The translations under genes and the position numbers were made by a program. A stretch of 64,000 bases of DNA from Lantana camara (Eukaryota > Streptophyta > Magnoliopsida > Lamiales > Verbenaceae). The DNA lies in the NCBI GenBank assembly GCA_037501455.1, contig CM074859.1:21085001-21149000 (forward strand), in the 5' to 3' direction. Below the pieces are notes generated by a model. That model ran no database searches and was not told the origin of the DNA. It saw only the letters and a list, made by a program, of their open reading frames with translations. Shown in pieces: positions 35,665 through 48,108 of this stretch (its first letter is position 1; every line of letters begins with the position of its first letter).

Positions 35665-36177
35665 TTATAAATATATAAAAGTTGTAAAAAATTTACGAAA
35701 ATTTATATATATAGTATTATATGTGTCTTGAACTCTTTTCTTTTATGTCCCTTACTTTTAAAACTTTTTATCTCTTGGACTCTTTTCTTTTCTTTCCGGA
35801 CTTTTAAAATCTTTTATTTTCTTTTAATTTATTTGCATATTATCTCTTAATTAACCTCATTTTTGTCTCTTTCTTCTACTTTAATTTATTTACATACTAG
35901 TTCTAAACCCGTGCCCAAGGCACAAGATACATCCAATTAAAAAATTAAATTATCTTTAAAAACACACATAAATCATGTTTAGAAAATTCATTTGTAAAAA
36001 TTAAATAAAGAATTCAAAAATCACATGCATTAAACATTCATACGTAATCATCTCAAAAGGTATTGAATTATAAATATGAAAATTTATATAAATAAAAAAA
36101 TTAAAATCCTTTAAAAAATATATATATGATCTAAAAACTCAAAACTTAAAAATACCTATAAAACCATAACAGCGCAT

Positions 36178-36225
<48 letters not shown>

Positions 36226-38117
36226 TGATGAAATAAACTTAATGTAAACAAAAAATAATATACAAAAAAAATATTAAAAAAACATTAAAAGTATCGTCAA
36301 ATATTAAATATGAAAAACATAATAAATAAGAGGCAAATATAATAACCGAGATACTTAATGTACAAACAAACACATAGATAAAGAAAAATTTTAATGGATA
36401 TAAAAATGGAATACATAAGTTAGTTAATGGAATGGAGAACTTACACATAAAAGAAGAAGGGTAGAAAAAACGCAAAGACATAATTCAGAATACAGTGTGG
36501 AATGCTTAGAAAAATAGAATGTAATAAATGAAGAATAATTTGGGATGAGTAAAAAATAAAATGTAAAATTTTTGGAAGACATATTTAAAGTGTGAGTTGT
36601 ACCAAACTTTATAACTATTTTTCGTTTTTTAGGAACTACCAAATCAGGATTCTAAACCTACTAATTTAAATTTAAATTTTAAATTATTTTAACTGCATTA
36701 GATTGAATTAGATTTATGATTGAGAATTTGATTTTGAATTCAAACTTTCCTTACTATCGGATCTTGAAATTTTCATGATAGACGATTTTGAGATTTTTAT
36801 AATAATTTACTTTAAACAATCTTAAAATTTTAGATAAATATAAAATATTTAAAAATATTAAGCGGGAGTGCGATGTCCGCATAATATAATAAATTTTATG
36901 AGATTTCATTCTAACAGATTTTGAGATTTATATAATAATTTTTTTTTAGATTTCTACGTATAGTTTTAATTTAAAGAATTTTAAAATTTAGATAACTCAA
37001 TTAAAAAAAAAAGTTTGGATAAACATTAAATATTTTAAAACTATTATTTATTTTTATAATATAATAAAATTTATTGAGACTATCCACATCAACATACACG
37101 TCGATAGCCTTGAGGGTTCTAAATTATATATATATAGATTATCTTTTAACTCCAATTTTCTCTCGCAAATCTTTTTCATACTCTTCTATATGTTTTCTTA
37201 ATATTTTTAATTTTTTATTATTATTTTGACTAATAAAATTTTGATTTTTTTATATTTTTAATTTTTTTATTTTAATTATTATATTAATATTAATATAAAA
37301 AGTTTAATTTTAATATATTTTAATAAAAAAATTTCGTGCACATGAATCGAGTGTGCATATTTAATAGTATATATATATGTGAAGGTGATCGAACTCATAA
37401 TTACGTTCTATCTATATAAAATTTTGAGTTTGAGGGATAAACATAAATAAATAATATATTTATTAAAAATATCATGTAATTCTTTTATATCTTTTTTTGT
37501 TAGTTTTTAAGAGTAATAAATATTAAATTTTCCTATAAAAAAGACTTCGATCCAGAATTAATAATTTTTTCCCCGTAAAATGTTAGGTGTTCGCGAAACC
37601 GGGAAGAGTGGAGTTTTAGTAGATGAGTTTGAACTTTGAAGCATTTTTATTCCACTTAACAAACTTCAATTCATCCATATCTATACATATTATAAAGTAC
37701 GAATTATTTTTTATATTTCTTTAAAACTTAATTAACCGTCTAAAAATCATTCTTGGAAATATGACTCCTTTAGTTTTTTTCTTTAAAACATATGTAGCGT
37801 CTAAAATATTATCTTTGAAATAGGACTTATTAAATATGACTCCTTTCATTTATAGAAAACATGTAATAGAAACTCTGATCATATTTGCAATCTTCTACAA
37901 TTATATGTTTTGCATTATAACATATATGAGGCCTCAAAAAATATAAGCATCCATTTTTTTTTAGTGAATAAAAATACAATTAGACAAATAATTAGTGAAT
38001 AGAAATACAATCAGACAAATGAATAAAGAAAGTACTTAATAATATAGCGTAAATTATTATTTAAGAATATATAAATAAATATTTTCTACCAATTGTTATA
38101 ATTTTACAGCTTATGAT
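35665..38117. other. AT-rich intergenic sequence
   Basis: There is no supported gene in about 2.4 kb. An (AT)n microsatellite lies at about 36179-36222. Open frames on the minus strand near 36240-36640 are low-complexity Phe/Leu/Tyr-rich artefacts. Confidence 0.5.
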
Positions 38118-38122
38118 ACATT
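38118..38122. repeat. Target-site duplication ACATT (left)
   Basis: ACATT immediately precedes the gypsy element and is repeated at 48921-48925 immediately after it. Five bases is the normal duplication size for gypsy elements. Confidence 0.95.
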
Positions 38123-38934
38123 TGATGGGGTCGAAATACGATCGTCCCACGTTAAGACACGTGGCATCACCGAGATGATGACATCTGTCTCCCCAAGGCT
38201 GCACCATCAGCACACGAGCGCTAAGCGCCACGAGCGCAATCCTTCTTCTGGAGTTAAGCCCAACGAGCGCTGTCACTCCAACGAGCGTCATACATACTAA
38301 AGGATCGGTACGCCCACGTGCCAAGGGAGCCCTCTTCGAGCGTCACACTCCCTCAGAGTGGCCTTCCCTCTCGGCTCGTCATTTGAACTGAAGCCTTCGT
38401 TCCCCTCCGCGGATGCCTTGGCTTCCAGTACTCCAGGTTGACACGAGCGCGCTCTCAAGCCCTCGTTACCAACCGCCCACATGGCTCTCTGACACAACGT
38501 ACATGCCCGCGCCCCTGCCACTGTTGCCAGCACTAACTTTTGGCCGCTTTTGCAGAAGATTCCTCCTAGGTTTCTCTCTCACAGCGCCACGTGTTAGGGC
38601 AACATTCGGCCAGGACCACTTGAGGCAAATGACCAAAGGGCCTTTGACCCTCAACTATAAATAGCTAAGGTCATCTTCTACACAGGCAAGCTTTCTTCAC
38701 TTCTGCAACTGTGACTGAACTTACATTTCTTCATACACTAAACTGACTTGAGCGTCGGAGAGCCAAACTGGGTATCACCCCCAGTTTCCCCAGCTTGGCC
38801 TTCTGACTTTTCTTGTGCTTGTCCCAACAGGTTGAACCCCTTTCTCTTTTTTCGGCGAAGCTCCGGTGGTTTCCTCCACAAAATACAAATCGTAAAGTGA
38901 TCGGATTCGGATCAACCCATTCCTGAACCCATCA
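38123..38934 (+). repeat. Gypsy 5' LTR (812 bp)
   Basis: The TG...CA ends carry a 7-bp inverted repeat (TGATGGG/CCCATCA). It contains a TATA box TATAAATA at 38656-38663. It is unusually rich in GAGCG/CGCTC words for this AT-rich region. Compared with the 3' LTR, I counted four substitutions, all C/T transitions. Confidence 0.96.
38656..38663 (+). promoter_or_regulatory. LTR TATA box
   Basis: TATAAATA in context AACTATAAATAGC, about 280 bp before the LTR end. The 3' LTR copy lies at 48642-48649. It is the likely core promoter for the sense transcript. Confidence 0.7.
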
Positions 38935-38938
38935 TTTT

Positions 38939-38954
38939 TGGCGCTGTCTGTGGG
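38939..38954 (+). other. Primer-binding site
   Basis: TGGCGCTGTCTGTGGG starts four bases after the 5' LTR. A TGGCGCC(G)TCTGTGGG-type site here is common in plant gypsy elements. The exact primer tRNA was not determined. Confidence 0.65.
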
Positions 38955-39024
38955 AAACCAGTCTTTCATCTTCTTCCTTTCTTTTGTTGGTTGAAAAGCA
39001 AGCACCTCCTCACCTTTAACAGTC

Positions 39025-40212
39025 ATGGTTGCCACGAGATCTGGAGTTGTGGGAGGAGGAGATAATGCCTCCCAAGAAGCAAATATCATTCTTCCCTCCA
39101 CCGCTACTGGTGGGGCACCGCCACCTTCCGTCGCCACTGGTGGAGCACCTCCTGCCGCAGGAGTGACTCCACAGGCAGATTCTCCCGTACCACCTCCTGC
39201 ACCGCCGACACTGCAGATTCCCACCACCGCTGGAGGGGTCTCTCTTTCTGCTCCTCCGCCGCTGGCCCAGAACTCCTGGGTCCATCCCCAAATGAACCTT
39301 GGAGCACAGAGCTATATGATGCCTCCGCCAGGATATACTCTTACTCCGGCCGTCATGATGCCGCCGGTCCAGCCGTATCACGCCGGACAACTCCAGCTCC
39401 CCGTGGTGGTCCCCAGGGAGATTGAAGGAGTGGAGTTACCTCCACTGACCACCCAACAATTGAGGGCTCTCTACGCCCAATGTGAGGTTCAGGCGGCCCA
39501 GGGGGCATGGGAAAGGTTCCATTCCATGTACTTTCCCTCTGGGCAGGCCACTCAGGTTGCGGCCCCTTTAGGCGGACAGCAAAACTTTCCCCTCAGAGAA
39601 GCCCAGGCTGTCCTGAGGGCACAACCACCACCACCACCAGCGAGAGAAGTGCCCCCGCAGGAGGGCAACGAGCGTCCCTCCGTGGGCAGGAATAAAGAGC
39701 CCACGGAGCGAGTGAACGAAAATGAAGGAGACTCTCATGTCTCCAGGAGGGGCTCACGAGCCCATAAGGACAAGCAAGTAGACGTAAATCCTGACATCCT
39801 CGCGGCTGTGCAAGACCAGCTGCAGGGTCTCAAGGATATTGTGGGACAGCTCTCACGAGGGCGCTCAACTCAGATCTCCCCTAGTCGGGATGAACGGGTT
39901 GACGCCAGAAGCACCCGCACCAAGGACCCTCCACCAAGGGTCCCCCGTCGCAAGGAGCCGGAGGAAAACTTCGGCACGTATGAATATCACCCACTGGCGA
40001 GGGGTTCACCCCTCGTCGAAGAAGTTCTAATGGCCCAAGCAGGCATGGCCAAAGTCCCCACTTCCATCAACCGTTACGACGGGACAACCGATCCTGCTGA
40101 ACACTTGGATCACTTTGTGCATCTCATGCACCTCTACGAGCATTCCAGCCATTACTGGGCAAAAGTGTTTGTCACTTCCTTGGTAGGAATGGCTCAAGAG
40201 TGGTACAAGTGA
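39025..40212 (+). pseudogene. Gypsy gag, N-terminal part up to an in-frame stop
   Basis: An open frame of 395 codons begins MVATRSGVVGGG. A Pro/Ala-rich N-terminal segment is followed by charged sequence, then the start of the retrotransposon gag capsid domain: STSINRYDGTTDPAEHLDHF to SLVGMAQEWYK. A TGA at 40210-40212 interrupts it, and the same frame continues on the other side with LPPRSIHSYEELANAFLNHF. Only one base separates it from an open frame. A CGA or TGG codon would be expected there in related gags, which fits a C-to-T or G-to-A change. As it stands, Gag-Pol cannot be made in full without readthrough. Confidence 0.85.
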
Positions 40213-43200
40213 CTGCCGCCGCGCTCGATCCACTCGTATGAAGAGCTGGCCAATGCCTTCCTCAACCACTTCAATTCTTTGAAGGCGCCAGTTACTGCAC
40301 CCACGGCCCTGTACAACGTGGTGCAAGGCAAGAGCGAATCTTTGCGCTCGTTCTTCGCCCGCTTCAACAAGGAGATCCTACAGGTGGAGAGGCCTTCTAT
40401 GGATTTCTTGATCCCAGTGCTCTTTCAGGCTGTGGATCACAAGCAATATGTTAGCAAAAAATTTGCTGATGCCATTGTGGAGAGGAGGCCTGGGACCCTC
40501 ATGGGCCTAAGAGAAATAGCCGAGCCGTTCTTTGCGCTCGAGGATATGTACGGGACGAATGGTCCCAGGCATCACAGCCCGGCCAGGAACGAGCGACCTC
40601 ATCACGAGCGGGGATGGGATGTGGCTGTCAAGAAAGAGCGCCCTCAAGAGCGCAGGAGGTCGCCACCACCCCCTCGTCGATTCGAGCGAATTCCGCTCAC
40701 CAGGCCAAATTCAGAAGTCTATAATCTCTCTGATAAGAAGCTCTTCAAAAGGCCCATCAAAATGAGAGAAACAGACTCACTCAGGCGCTCGAACAAATAC
40801 TGCGCCTTCCACAAGCAGAGAGGGCACGACACGGATGAGTGCCGCCAATTGGAGGCCGAAATCCAAAGGCTTGTCGCAGGGGGCCACTTGAAGGAATTTG
40901 TCCGGGTGCTCGAGCGCTACGATGAACAATGCAATGAGCGCTCCGGAAGAAGAAGGAGGAGTACTTCCCGGTCAAAGAGCCCAAGGGGTAGGGGACCCCC
41001 TGAAAGCAGCAGCCGCCGAGGCGATAAAGGCAAAGCCCCTGAGCAAGAAAACGAGCCCTTCGCAGTCATAAATATGATTGCAGGAGGCTCATCAGGGGGG
41101 GATTCAAACGCCTCCCGACGGAGGTTCGTCCGGAGCTACAACCAACGCCCAGCAATGCCCAAACCTATCTACGCCATCCAGAGATCAAGCGCTCAAAGAT
41201 CAAGAGAAAATGATGTAATAGGCTTTGATGATAGGGATCTAGAACATATTGTAACACCCCATGGGGAGGGTATGACCTCAGATTGTCCCATGGTGGTTAG
41301 TTTAGATGTTCATAATCATGTTGTAAAAAGGGTATTGGTAGATAGTGGAAGCTCCGTTAATGTTTTGCCTTACTCTACATTCTTAAAAATGAAGGTTGAT
41401 CTCCCGCTCGAGCCTCTCAAAACAGCCCTCATTGGCTTTGGAGGCTCAGAAGTTATCCCACGAGGGCAAATACGCTTAGCTACTTCATTCGGCCGAGCCC
41501 CTCAACGCAAAACACTCTTGGTGACGTACGCGGTGGTGGAGATTGACATTCCATATAACATCATAATTGGGCGCCCTGCCCTCGTGGATTTTAAAGCCAT
41601 CATCTCCACCTACCACCAGAAGATTAAATTCCCTACTCCCAAGGGCATGGGAGAAGTGCTGTGCAACGTGCGAGAGGCTTGGGAATGTTACATGCTGTCC
41701 CTCAGAAACCCCGATGGGATTGAGCTGGACTTTGCAATCAAGCTGGATTTCCAAGTCACTAATAATGAAACGGAATATGAAGCCCTCGTGCAAGGGTTGA
41801 ATATTGCTTTTCAGAATGGAGCTTCCAGAATCACTGCTTATGTGGATTCACAATTAATAGCGAGCCAGATTGAAGGAACTTATGAGGCTCGAGAAACCAC
41901 CATGGTGCAGTATTTAAGTAAAGCCAGAGAAATCATTGGGAAGTTCAAGGAATTTCACCTACTTCAAGTGCCGCGAGGAGAAAACGAGCGTGCGGATGCT
42001 CTGTCAAAGTTTGCTTCAGCTTTAGAAGGCACTTCCGAACGTTCTGTTACGTTCCTTAGAACTGAGGAACCTTTGATCAAGGAAAGGGTCGCCACCGAGA
42101 TGATCGCCATGATTGATCCAAACGAGCCCTGTTGGCTCGACGACATCGTCATTTTCCTTAGGGATGGGATCACTCCCACTGACAAGGTGGAAGCCAGGAA
42201 AGTCAGAAATAAGGCCCCTCGTTTCGCTCTGGATCCCGAGGGGAGGTTGTTCAAGAAATCATTTCAAGGGCCCCCAATGAGATGCCTAAGGCCCTCACAA
42301 GCAAAGGAGACGCTCGAACTCATCCATAATGGAAGCTGCGGGAATCATTCCGGAGGACGTATCTTAGCAAAGAAGGTTCTGAGAAGTGGGTTTTATTGGC
42401 CTACAGTTCTCCAAGATGCCATCGAATTTTTGAGAAAGTGCCCCAAATGCCAGTTCCATTCAAATCTCCCTCAATTGCCAGCCGCACAAATGATCCCAAT
42501 AGATGTCTCGTGGCCTTTTGACCAGTGGGGAATAGACATTGTGGGCCCCTTGCCCATGGCTGCGGGACAAAGGAAGTTTGTCATTTTAGCCGTCGACTAC
42601 TTCACCAAGTGGGCCGAGGCTGAAGCTGTTGCGAAAATCACTTTCAAGGTTGTAAGGGACTTCATTTGGAAGAACATCATTTGCAGGTACGGCATACCGA
42701 GGGTGCTCATTTCTGACAATGGATCCCAGTTCATAGCTGCTGACACACGAGAATGGTGTTCTGAGTTGGGGATCGAGCAGCGATTTACCTCTGTCGGACA
42801 TCCCCAATCTAATGGGCAAGCAGAAGTTACTAATAGAATCATCTTGCAGCATCTAAAAACCATGCTTGAGAGCAAGAAAAGTGAATGGGCTGAAGAGCTG
42901 CAAGGAGCGCTTTGGGCTTATAGCACTACCCCACGAGCGGCCACTGGAGAAACTCCTTACGCGCTCGTTTATGGATCAGAAGCAATGATACCAGCGGAGA
43001 TAGTAAATGAATCCGCTCGTGTAGGCTATTTCGAGCCTCAGCTCAACGATGACAACAGAAGCCTGGAGTTGGATTTACTGGATGAAAGGAGAGACCGAGC
43101 GTGGGCTAAGATCCACCACTATAAAGCCTCTGTGGCCCAACAGTACAACAAGCGTGTGAAGGAAAGAACTTTCCAGCTGGGAGACTTGGTTATGAAGAAA

Positions 43201-43362
43201 GTGGAAGTATCCAAGCACGTGGGGAAATTGGACCCCAATTGGGAAGGCCCATTCAAGGTCATACAACTCAGAGCTAACAACACTTACACCCTGGAGACAC
43301 TTCAAGGTGAGCGCTTGCCTCGCCCTTGGAATGCATGTAACCTCCGGCGGTTTTATGTTTAA
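40213..43362 (+). pseudogene. Gypsy gag C-terminus, protease, RNase H and integrase (no reverse transcriptase)
   Basis: The same frame as the upstream gag part, open to a stop at 43362. Order: end of the capsid domain; a CAFHKQRGHDTDECRQL zinc-knuckle-like segment; charged Arg/Ser linker; aspartic protease with VLVDSGSSVNVLP (Asp near 41341). Right after WECYMLSLR (about 41703) the frame passes directly to NPDGIELDFAIK and VTNNETEYEALV, which is RNase H. The entire reverse transcriptase domain, roughly 500-600 codons in relatives, is therefore deleted in frame. An integrase zinc finger (HSGG ... CPKCQ) and core with WGIDIVGP, SDNGSQF and QSNGQAE follow, then a chromo-less C-terminus. The element must rely on another copy's reverse transcriptase. 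Confidence 0.9.
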
Positions 43363-44660
43363 AAGCTCTTTGCAAACCCTGATGTAACAACCCTCTTTGA
43401 CGGGTTCTATGTACTTCAAATCAAAGTAAAAGGTAACATAATCTTTTTAATTTCTTTAATATTCCTGTTTCTTTGGTTGCTTGAATGGATAAGTCCCACG
43501 TCCCTCGTCTCCGCGAGCGTGGTTGGCAACCCATTCCAATATGAATGCTGTTATCTCTTATGGGTTACGCTGGCCAGCACTCTACTCCGCATGGGGGGAC
43601 GCCCTCATAAGGATAGACTGGTTACGCTCACAACCAATTAGGCAAGTTGGAAGAGGATCGCGAAGAAAATCCTAGCAGGCCTTGGCTGTTCCTTAAAACG
43701 CCTTGCGCTCGAAGATAGGATCTCCTACAAGAACGAATCCTAGTAGGCCTTGGCTGTTTCTTACAACGCCTTGCGCTCGAAAACGGGATCTCCTACGAGA
43801 ACGGATCCTAGTAGGCCTTGGCTGTTTCTTAAAACGCCTTGCACTCGAAAGTGGGATCTCCCTCAGAGAAAGTCCTAGTAGGCATTGGCCGTTTCTTAAA
43901 ACGCCTTGCGCTCGAAAATGGGATTTCTTGCAGAACCAGAAAAACGATAAGAGCCAGAGCGCTCGAACGATGGTCTCAGAATCAAAAAGGGATTGCGCAA
44001 GTCTCGAACGAGGGCAACCGCTCGGTAAGACCCTCGCAAATACTCAAGACCTAGCAAAACCCCCCAAGGGCGGAAAGGATGTCACAAGTCTTGAACGAGG
44101 GCAACCACTCAGTAAGACCCTCGCACACACTCAGGACTTAGCAAAATTCCCCCAAAGGCACAACAAAATTTATACAAGTTTTGAGCGTAGGGGCGATCTC
44201 ACCATAAGACCCTCACGAGCGCTCAAGACTTAGACAAATTTTCAAGATAAATTTACAAAGGCAGAAATTTATACAAGTCTTGAGCGGGGGGGCAATCTCA
44301 CCATAAGACCCTCACGATCGTTCAAGACTTAGACAAATTTTCAAGATAAATTTACAAAGGCAAAAATTTATACAAGCCTTGAGCAGGGGGGCAATCTCAC
44401 CATAAGACCCTCACGAGCGCTCAAGACTTAGACAAATTTTCATTTCATCAGAGAAATAAAACATTCAAGGAGTATGCTACACAGTCTTATTATATAATTC
44501 ATAAAGGAACTGGAGAACAAAGGCATGAAAAAGGAATATTATTCATTGCAAAAAGAAAGTCTTACAAGCAAAGGGCTCAAAGGCCCATGAAATACTATTA
44601 CAAGAAAGCAGAAAAACAGGAAAATACATGAAAAAGATTGTAAAGGGGGAAGGGGAGGCT
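43363..44660 (+). repeat. Tandem repeats between pol and the antisense ORF
   Basis: Two arrays. The first has a 68-bp period with AGGCCTTGGCTG starting at 43677, 43745, 43813 and 43880 (four copies). The second has a period of about 91-99 bp marked by AAGACCCTC near 44024, 44115, 44207, 44306 and 44405; its last three copies share CAAGACTTAGACAAATTTTC. Open frames across them are repetitive and not considered genes. Satellite-like arrays at this place are known from Tat/Ogre elements. Confidence 0.85.
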
Positions 44661-47506
44661 TCAAGCGGCTGGGGCAATATCTTCATCAACAATCACCAAA
44701 ATGTTTTGAGCCACGGGACCATGGACTGGGCCCTCAGGCTCTTGCTGTTGAGCGTTGGGATCGTTGGGCTCGTCTGCACCAGCGTCGGGAGCATTGGCAT
44801 TTCCAGCGGCTAAGATTGGGGCTTCCTCCACGGGCGCTTGCTGCTCATCTTCGTGGTCGTCGTTTCGAGCGGACGAAGCAGCATTACCAGCCGGATGAGC
44901 ATCCATATACTCATCCTGAAGGAGTTTGACCAGGAACTCATACTCTGGCTCTGCAATGGAATCCGCGGGGTTATCCCCCTCGTCATCTTCCTCCTCGCAG
45001 CGCTCATTGAACATGAGCCCCGTGCCCTCGGCCTCCTTCATGGCAGGATTGGTTAGCCCCTTGTGTATGCCCTGCTCGATGGCTAAGTTGAAAGCCTTCT
45101 GAGCTTCCTCCAAACAGTGCAGGGAAGCAGCAAAATTAAAGGCCTTCGAATGGCAGAATTTGATTAAGGCCTCCTTGTTTGCACGCTCTAAGCTTCGAGG
45201 CCATTCGTTGACAGTATCGTTGAATTTGCGCTCGGCTTCCAATGCCCTCGTTTTCCAGTTTTCCCTCTCCGCCTCGGCCTTTTTGCTTCGCTCGTTGGCC
45301 TGAGCCAGCTGATTGCCCAAACGTATTCGAGCGCCGTCTACCGCCAAGAAATCCTCCTTCAGCTTTGACAGCTCCTCCTCCGTTGTGTTGAACAAGCCCT
45401 TGAGGGACTCGTACTTGGCGATTTCTGTGTCCAGCTCTGATTGGATTTGAGCCGGGTCATTCGAGCGCGCCATCTTCTTATATTTGGCTTTCCGGTCGGC
45501 GTAGATGGAGGCTCGCATTTGCACGTTTTTGAGCCGGGGAAGAACTTGCTGCATATTCGAGAGGAAAAGTGTTAGCCAAAAAAAAAAAATGGTGATTTAC
45601 AGAAAAGAAAAGAAAGAACGCAAGGAGTAAATGCTTACGGAAATTAGCGCTTGGGCCGCATCGAGGGTCACCTTCTCAACAGACTCACTGTAGAGATGAC
45701 AATGGTCGGCCGAGAATTGAGCCCTGCTGAACAAATCCCCGGTGATAGTCTGGGCAACCGTGCCGGGCCTCAGCAACACTGGCCCCCCGTCGGGGGCGCC
45801 TGAAAAATCCCTGTCCCCTCGTCGGGGAAATGCCCACGTATGTTCCTCCTCGGAAGAGGAAGTTTCTCCTTCGCCCCTGGGGCCCTCAACAACTTGCTTC
45901 CCCTTGCCCTGGATTGCCACTGAATCGGGCATCCTCTTCCTCTTGCGGGAAGGCCTATTTGCGCTCGAGCTCGGAGGAGCCTCAGTTATCGCCAGAGTGG
46001 TTACTGGCCTTGGTTGTTCTGAAGGAATGGGGGGTTGAACATCACCTGCTCTCTCTGATCGCCCCCTGGTCTCCCTCGGGACCAATCTACGTTCCCCTCG
46101 GCCACGAGGGGGCTGCACCTCAGGGTTGGCGCTCGAACTGGCGCCCCCACGAGCGTCCCCTCTATCGTTGCGGTTACGAGGGCGTTGTGGCTCGCGCTGT
46201 TGGTTCCCCTGTGGGGACTGGTTTCTGTTCGCATGGGCAAAACGGGCCGCTTGTCTAATTCCGCCAGCCATTTCTAAAATAGCAGCTCCTGCAAAAAGGG
46301 AAATACAAGAGTTATAAATCTTGGGACCAGAATTGTTGAGTGCAAGTTACAAGTACAAAAAAGCAGTTAGTATTTATTCCTGTCTAAAGTTAGTGCCCTA
46401 AGAATCTAACCATCTCTCTCTATGTCACGAGCCGGAGGGTTGTCAAGGAAGTAAGGGTCGTTGGAAAGACCACACAAGAACATGAGTTCTGCATCATCTA
46501 TCCAGTCCTTCGCTTGTATAAGGTGACCCTCGTCCCTTAGGGTTGTTGCCAGGCTTTTGGCCCAATCTTTGGGGAGTGAGGGTGGCAAACGGCTCTTTGA
46601 GTACGAGCCCCATTCCGTGATCACCCCAAAGCCCTCTTCTGCTGGAGCCTTGACAAAGATAAACTTTTCTTTCCAATCAATGCCATAAGTGCTCGAGGGC
46701 GAGTTGATCAGCTTCATATGGGCCTTCGCTTGAACATAATAGAAACCGGCCTCGGGGGATGAGCGGGATGAACTGACCACCTGAAATAGGGCATTGAAGT
46801 TCCGCAAGTAGGGCTCGTAACCCATACTCCTCATCAGAATTATGAAGCACGTTAAGAGGGCCAAGCCGTTGGGCACAATTTGGGACGGACACAGGCCCAG
46901 GTCATTCAACAAATGGGCCATTGAGACTGAGATAGGGAACCTCAAGCCACCTGAACGCACGGTATCCACGTACACTGCCATCTCCCCAGGAGGCGGATTA
47001 TTCGCACGCTCGTGGCTTTGTGGGATTCTCCATGTATACCGCTCGTCCCAGTAGATGGGTGCCATCATTGTTTTCACATCTCCCACGGTGACTGTACTGG
47101 GAGTTTCATCAGGCGTGCGCTCGGTAGCCTGGTAGCCTGACCCTTCGCCCTCGTTGGGTCCTTGGGATTTTTGGGTTTTCTTGCTTTTTCCCTTATCACG
47201 GGCCCTTTCTGAAGGCCCAATTACGGCTTCCGCCACTGGAAGCGGGTTTGCAACAGCCACAGTCACGGCATGGCGGTGGGGATGTGTGGCACTTTGAGTT
47301 ATGGGGAGAACAGACCCTTGCCGTTCTGCCTCCATCACCAAGTTCATCTCCTCAAAAAGAGGATCCATTCCGCCAGGGTTTCTATCCTCCATAGCCATCG
47401 CCGCTGCCCCCAACTCTTCATCTCTGGGGGAATCGTGGGAAGAAGAACTCTCAGTCGCCATCTCTTGGATTTCACGGGCAAATTCCTCAATATGTTGGTC
47501 GGCCAT
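44661..47506 (-). CDS. Antisense extra ORF of the gypsy element, three exons, 877 aa (PF04195-like)
   Basis: Three minus-strand frames join at consensus splice sites into one continuous phase. Exon 1 is 47506-46411 (donor GATG|GTTAG). Exon 2 is 46288-45639 (acceptor TTTTTGCAG, donor TCC|GTAAGC). Exon 3 is 45548-44661 (acceptor ATATGCAG). The total is 2634 bp, exactly 878 codons with the stop. Exon 1 carries the region typical of the 'putative gypsy type transposon' domain, including the segments ISVSMAHLLNDLGLCPSQIVPNGL and GFYYVQAK. Exon 2 is basic and low-complexity. Exon 3 is a long Glu/Lys/Ala-rich predicted coiled coil (TEEELSKLKEDF, RSKKAEAEREN) with an acidic tail. The function of such antisense ORFs is not established. 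No internal stop is seen, although pol is defective. Confidence 0.82.
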
Positions 47507-48097
47507 GGCAGAAATTGGGATTTGGGAGTTTTCTTGGAAAGAGATTTGGGTTCAGAGAGGCGGAAAATCTAAGGGGTTACGAAATCCTAAAGTCCGAATC
47601 TGCGGTTAGCAAAGTTAGAAAGTTATACTGGAAATTTACCTTGAAGGTTTTTGAGAAAACTGGAGAAAGGTTGAAGATGCTGGAATGCGAGAGAATTCTT
47701 CTTGCAAAGGATACTTGGAAGTTTTGAATGCGTAAAGAGTGACAAGATTTCAGAATCCCGTATTTATAGGGATGGGAGTTGGTACCGTTTTTAGCAATAA
47801 ATTCAAAATGGTAATCATTTCCCGCCTAGGAAACCGCCCACTTTATGGAACCGGCACATGCTTCCCAATGCTCACGCGCCCCACGCGCACCCGCATTTAA
47901 TGCTCTGACGTTTCGAATGCTTCAGAATAGTACAGCATTTAATGCGGAAGTGATACGAACGGTCAATTGAAAAGACCGCATTAATGGCGCATTCAGAGGA
48001 AAAATTGCTCAACACGCCAAATCCTATACGAGCGTTGCATGCAAGAGATTAAGCGTGTCAAAATTCTACAGTCCTTATCACTAAGGACTACAGAATT

Positions 48098-48108
48098 GGG
48101 GGGCAAAA
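48098..48108 (+). other. Polypurine tract
   Basis: GGGGGGCAAAA directly precedes the 3' LTR, the normal plus-strand priming site. Confidence 0.8.

Noticed and set aside
38061..38664. Open frames on both strands in the gypsy LTR, repeated at 47993-48650
   Set aside because: Identical frames occur in both LTRs because the LTRs are copies. The frames overlap the TATA box and have no domain.
39016..39390. Minus-strand open frames opposite gag
   Set aside because: They are shadows of the GC-rich gag frame, with Arg/Ser-rich composition and no motif.
40210..40212. Programmed readthrough of the gag TGA
   Set aside because: No readthrough context or downstream structure is evident, and the position lies inside the capsid domain rather than at a domain border. 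A simple nonsense change is more likely.
43703..44233. 176-codon plus-strand open frame after gypsy pol
   Set aside because: It lies entirely in the two tandem repeat arrays and repeats its own peptide.
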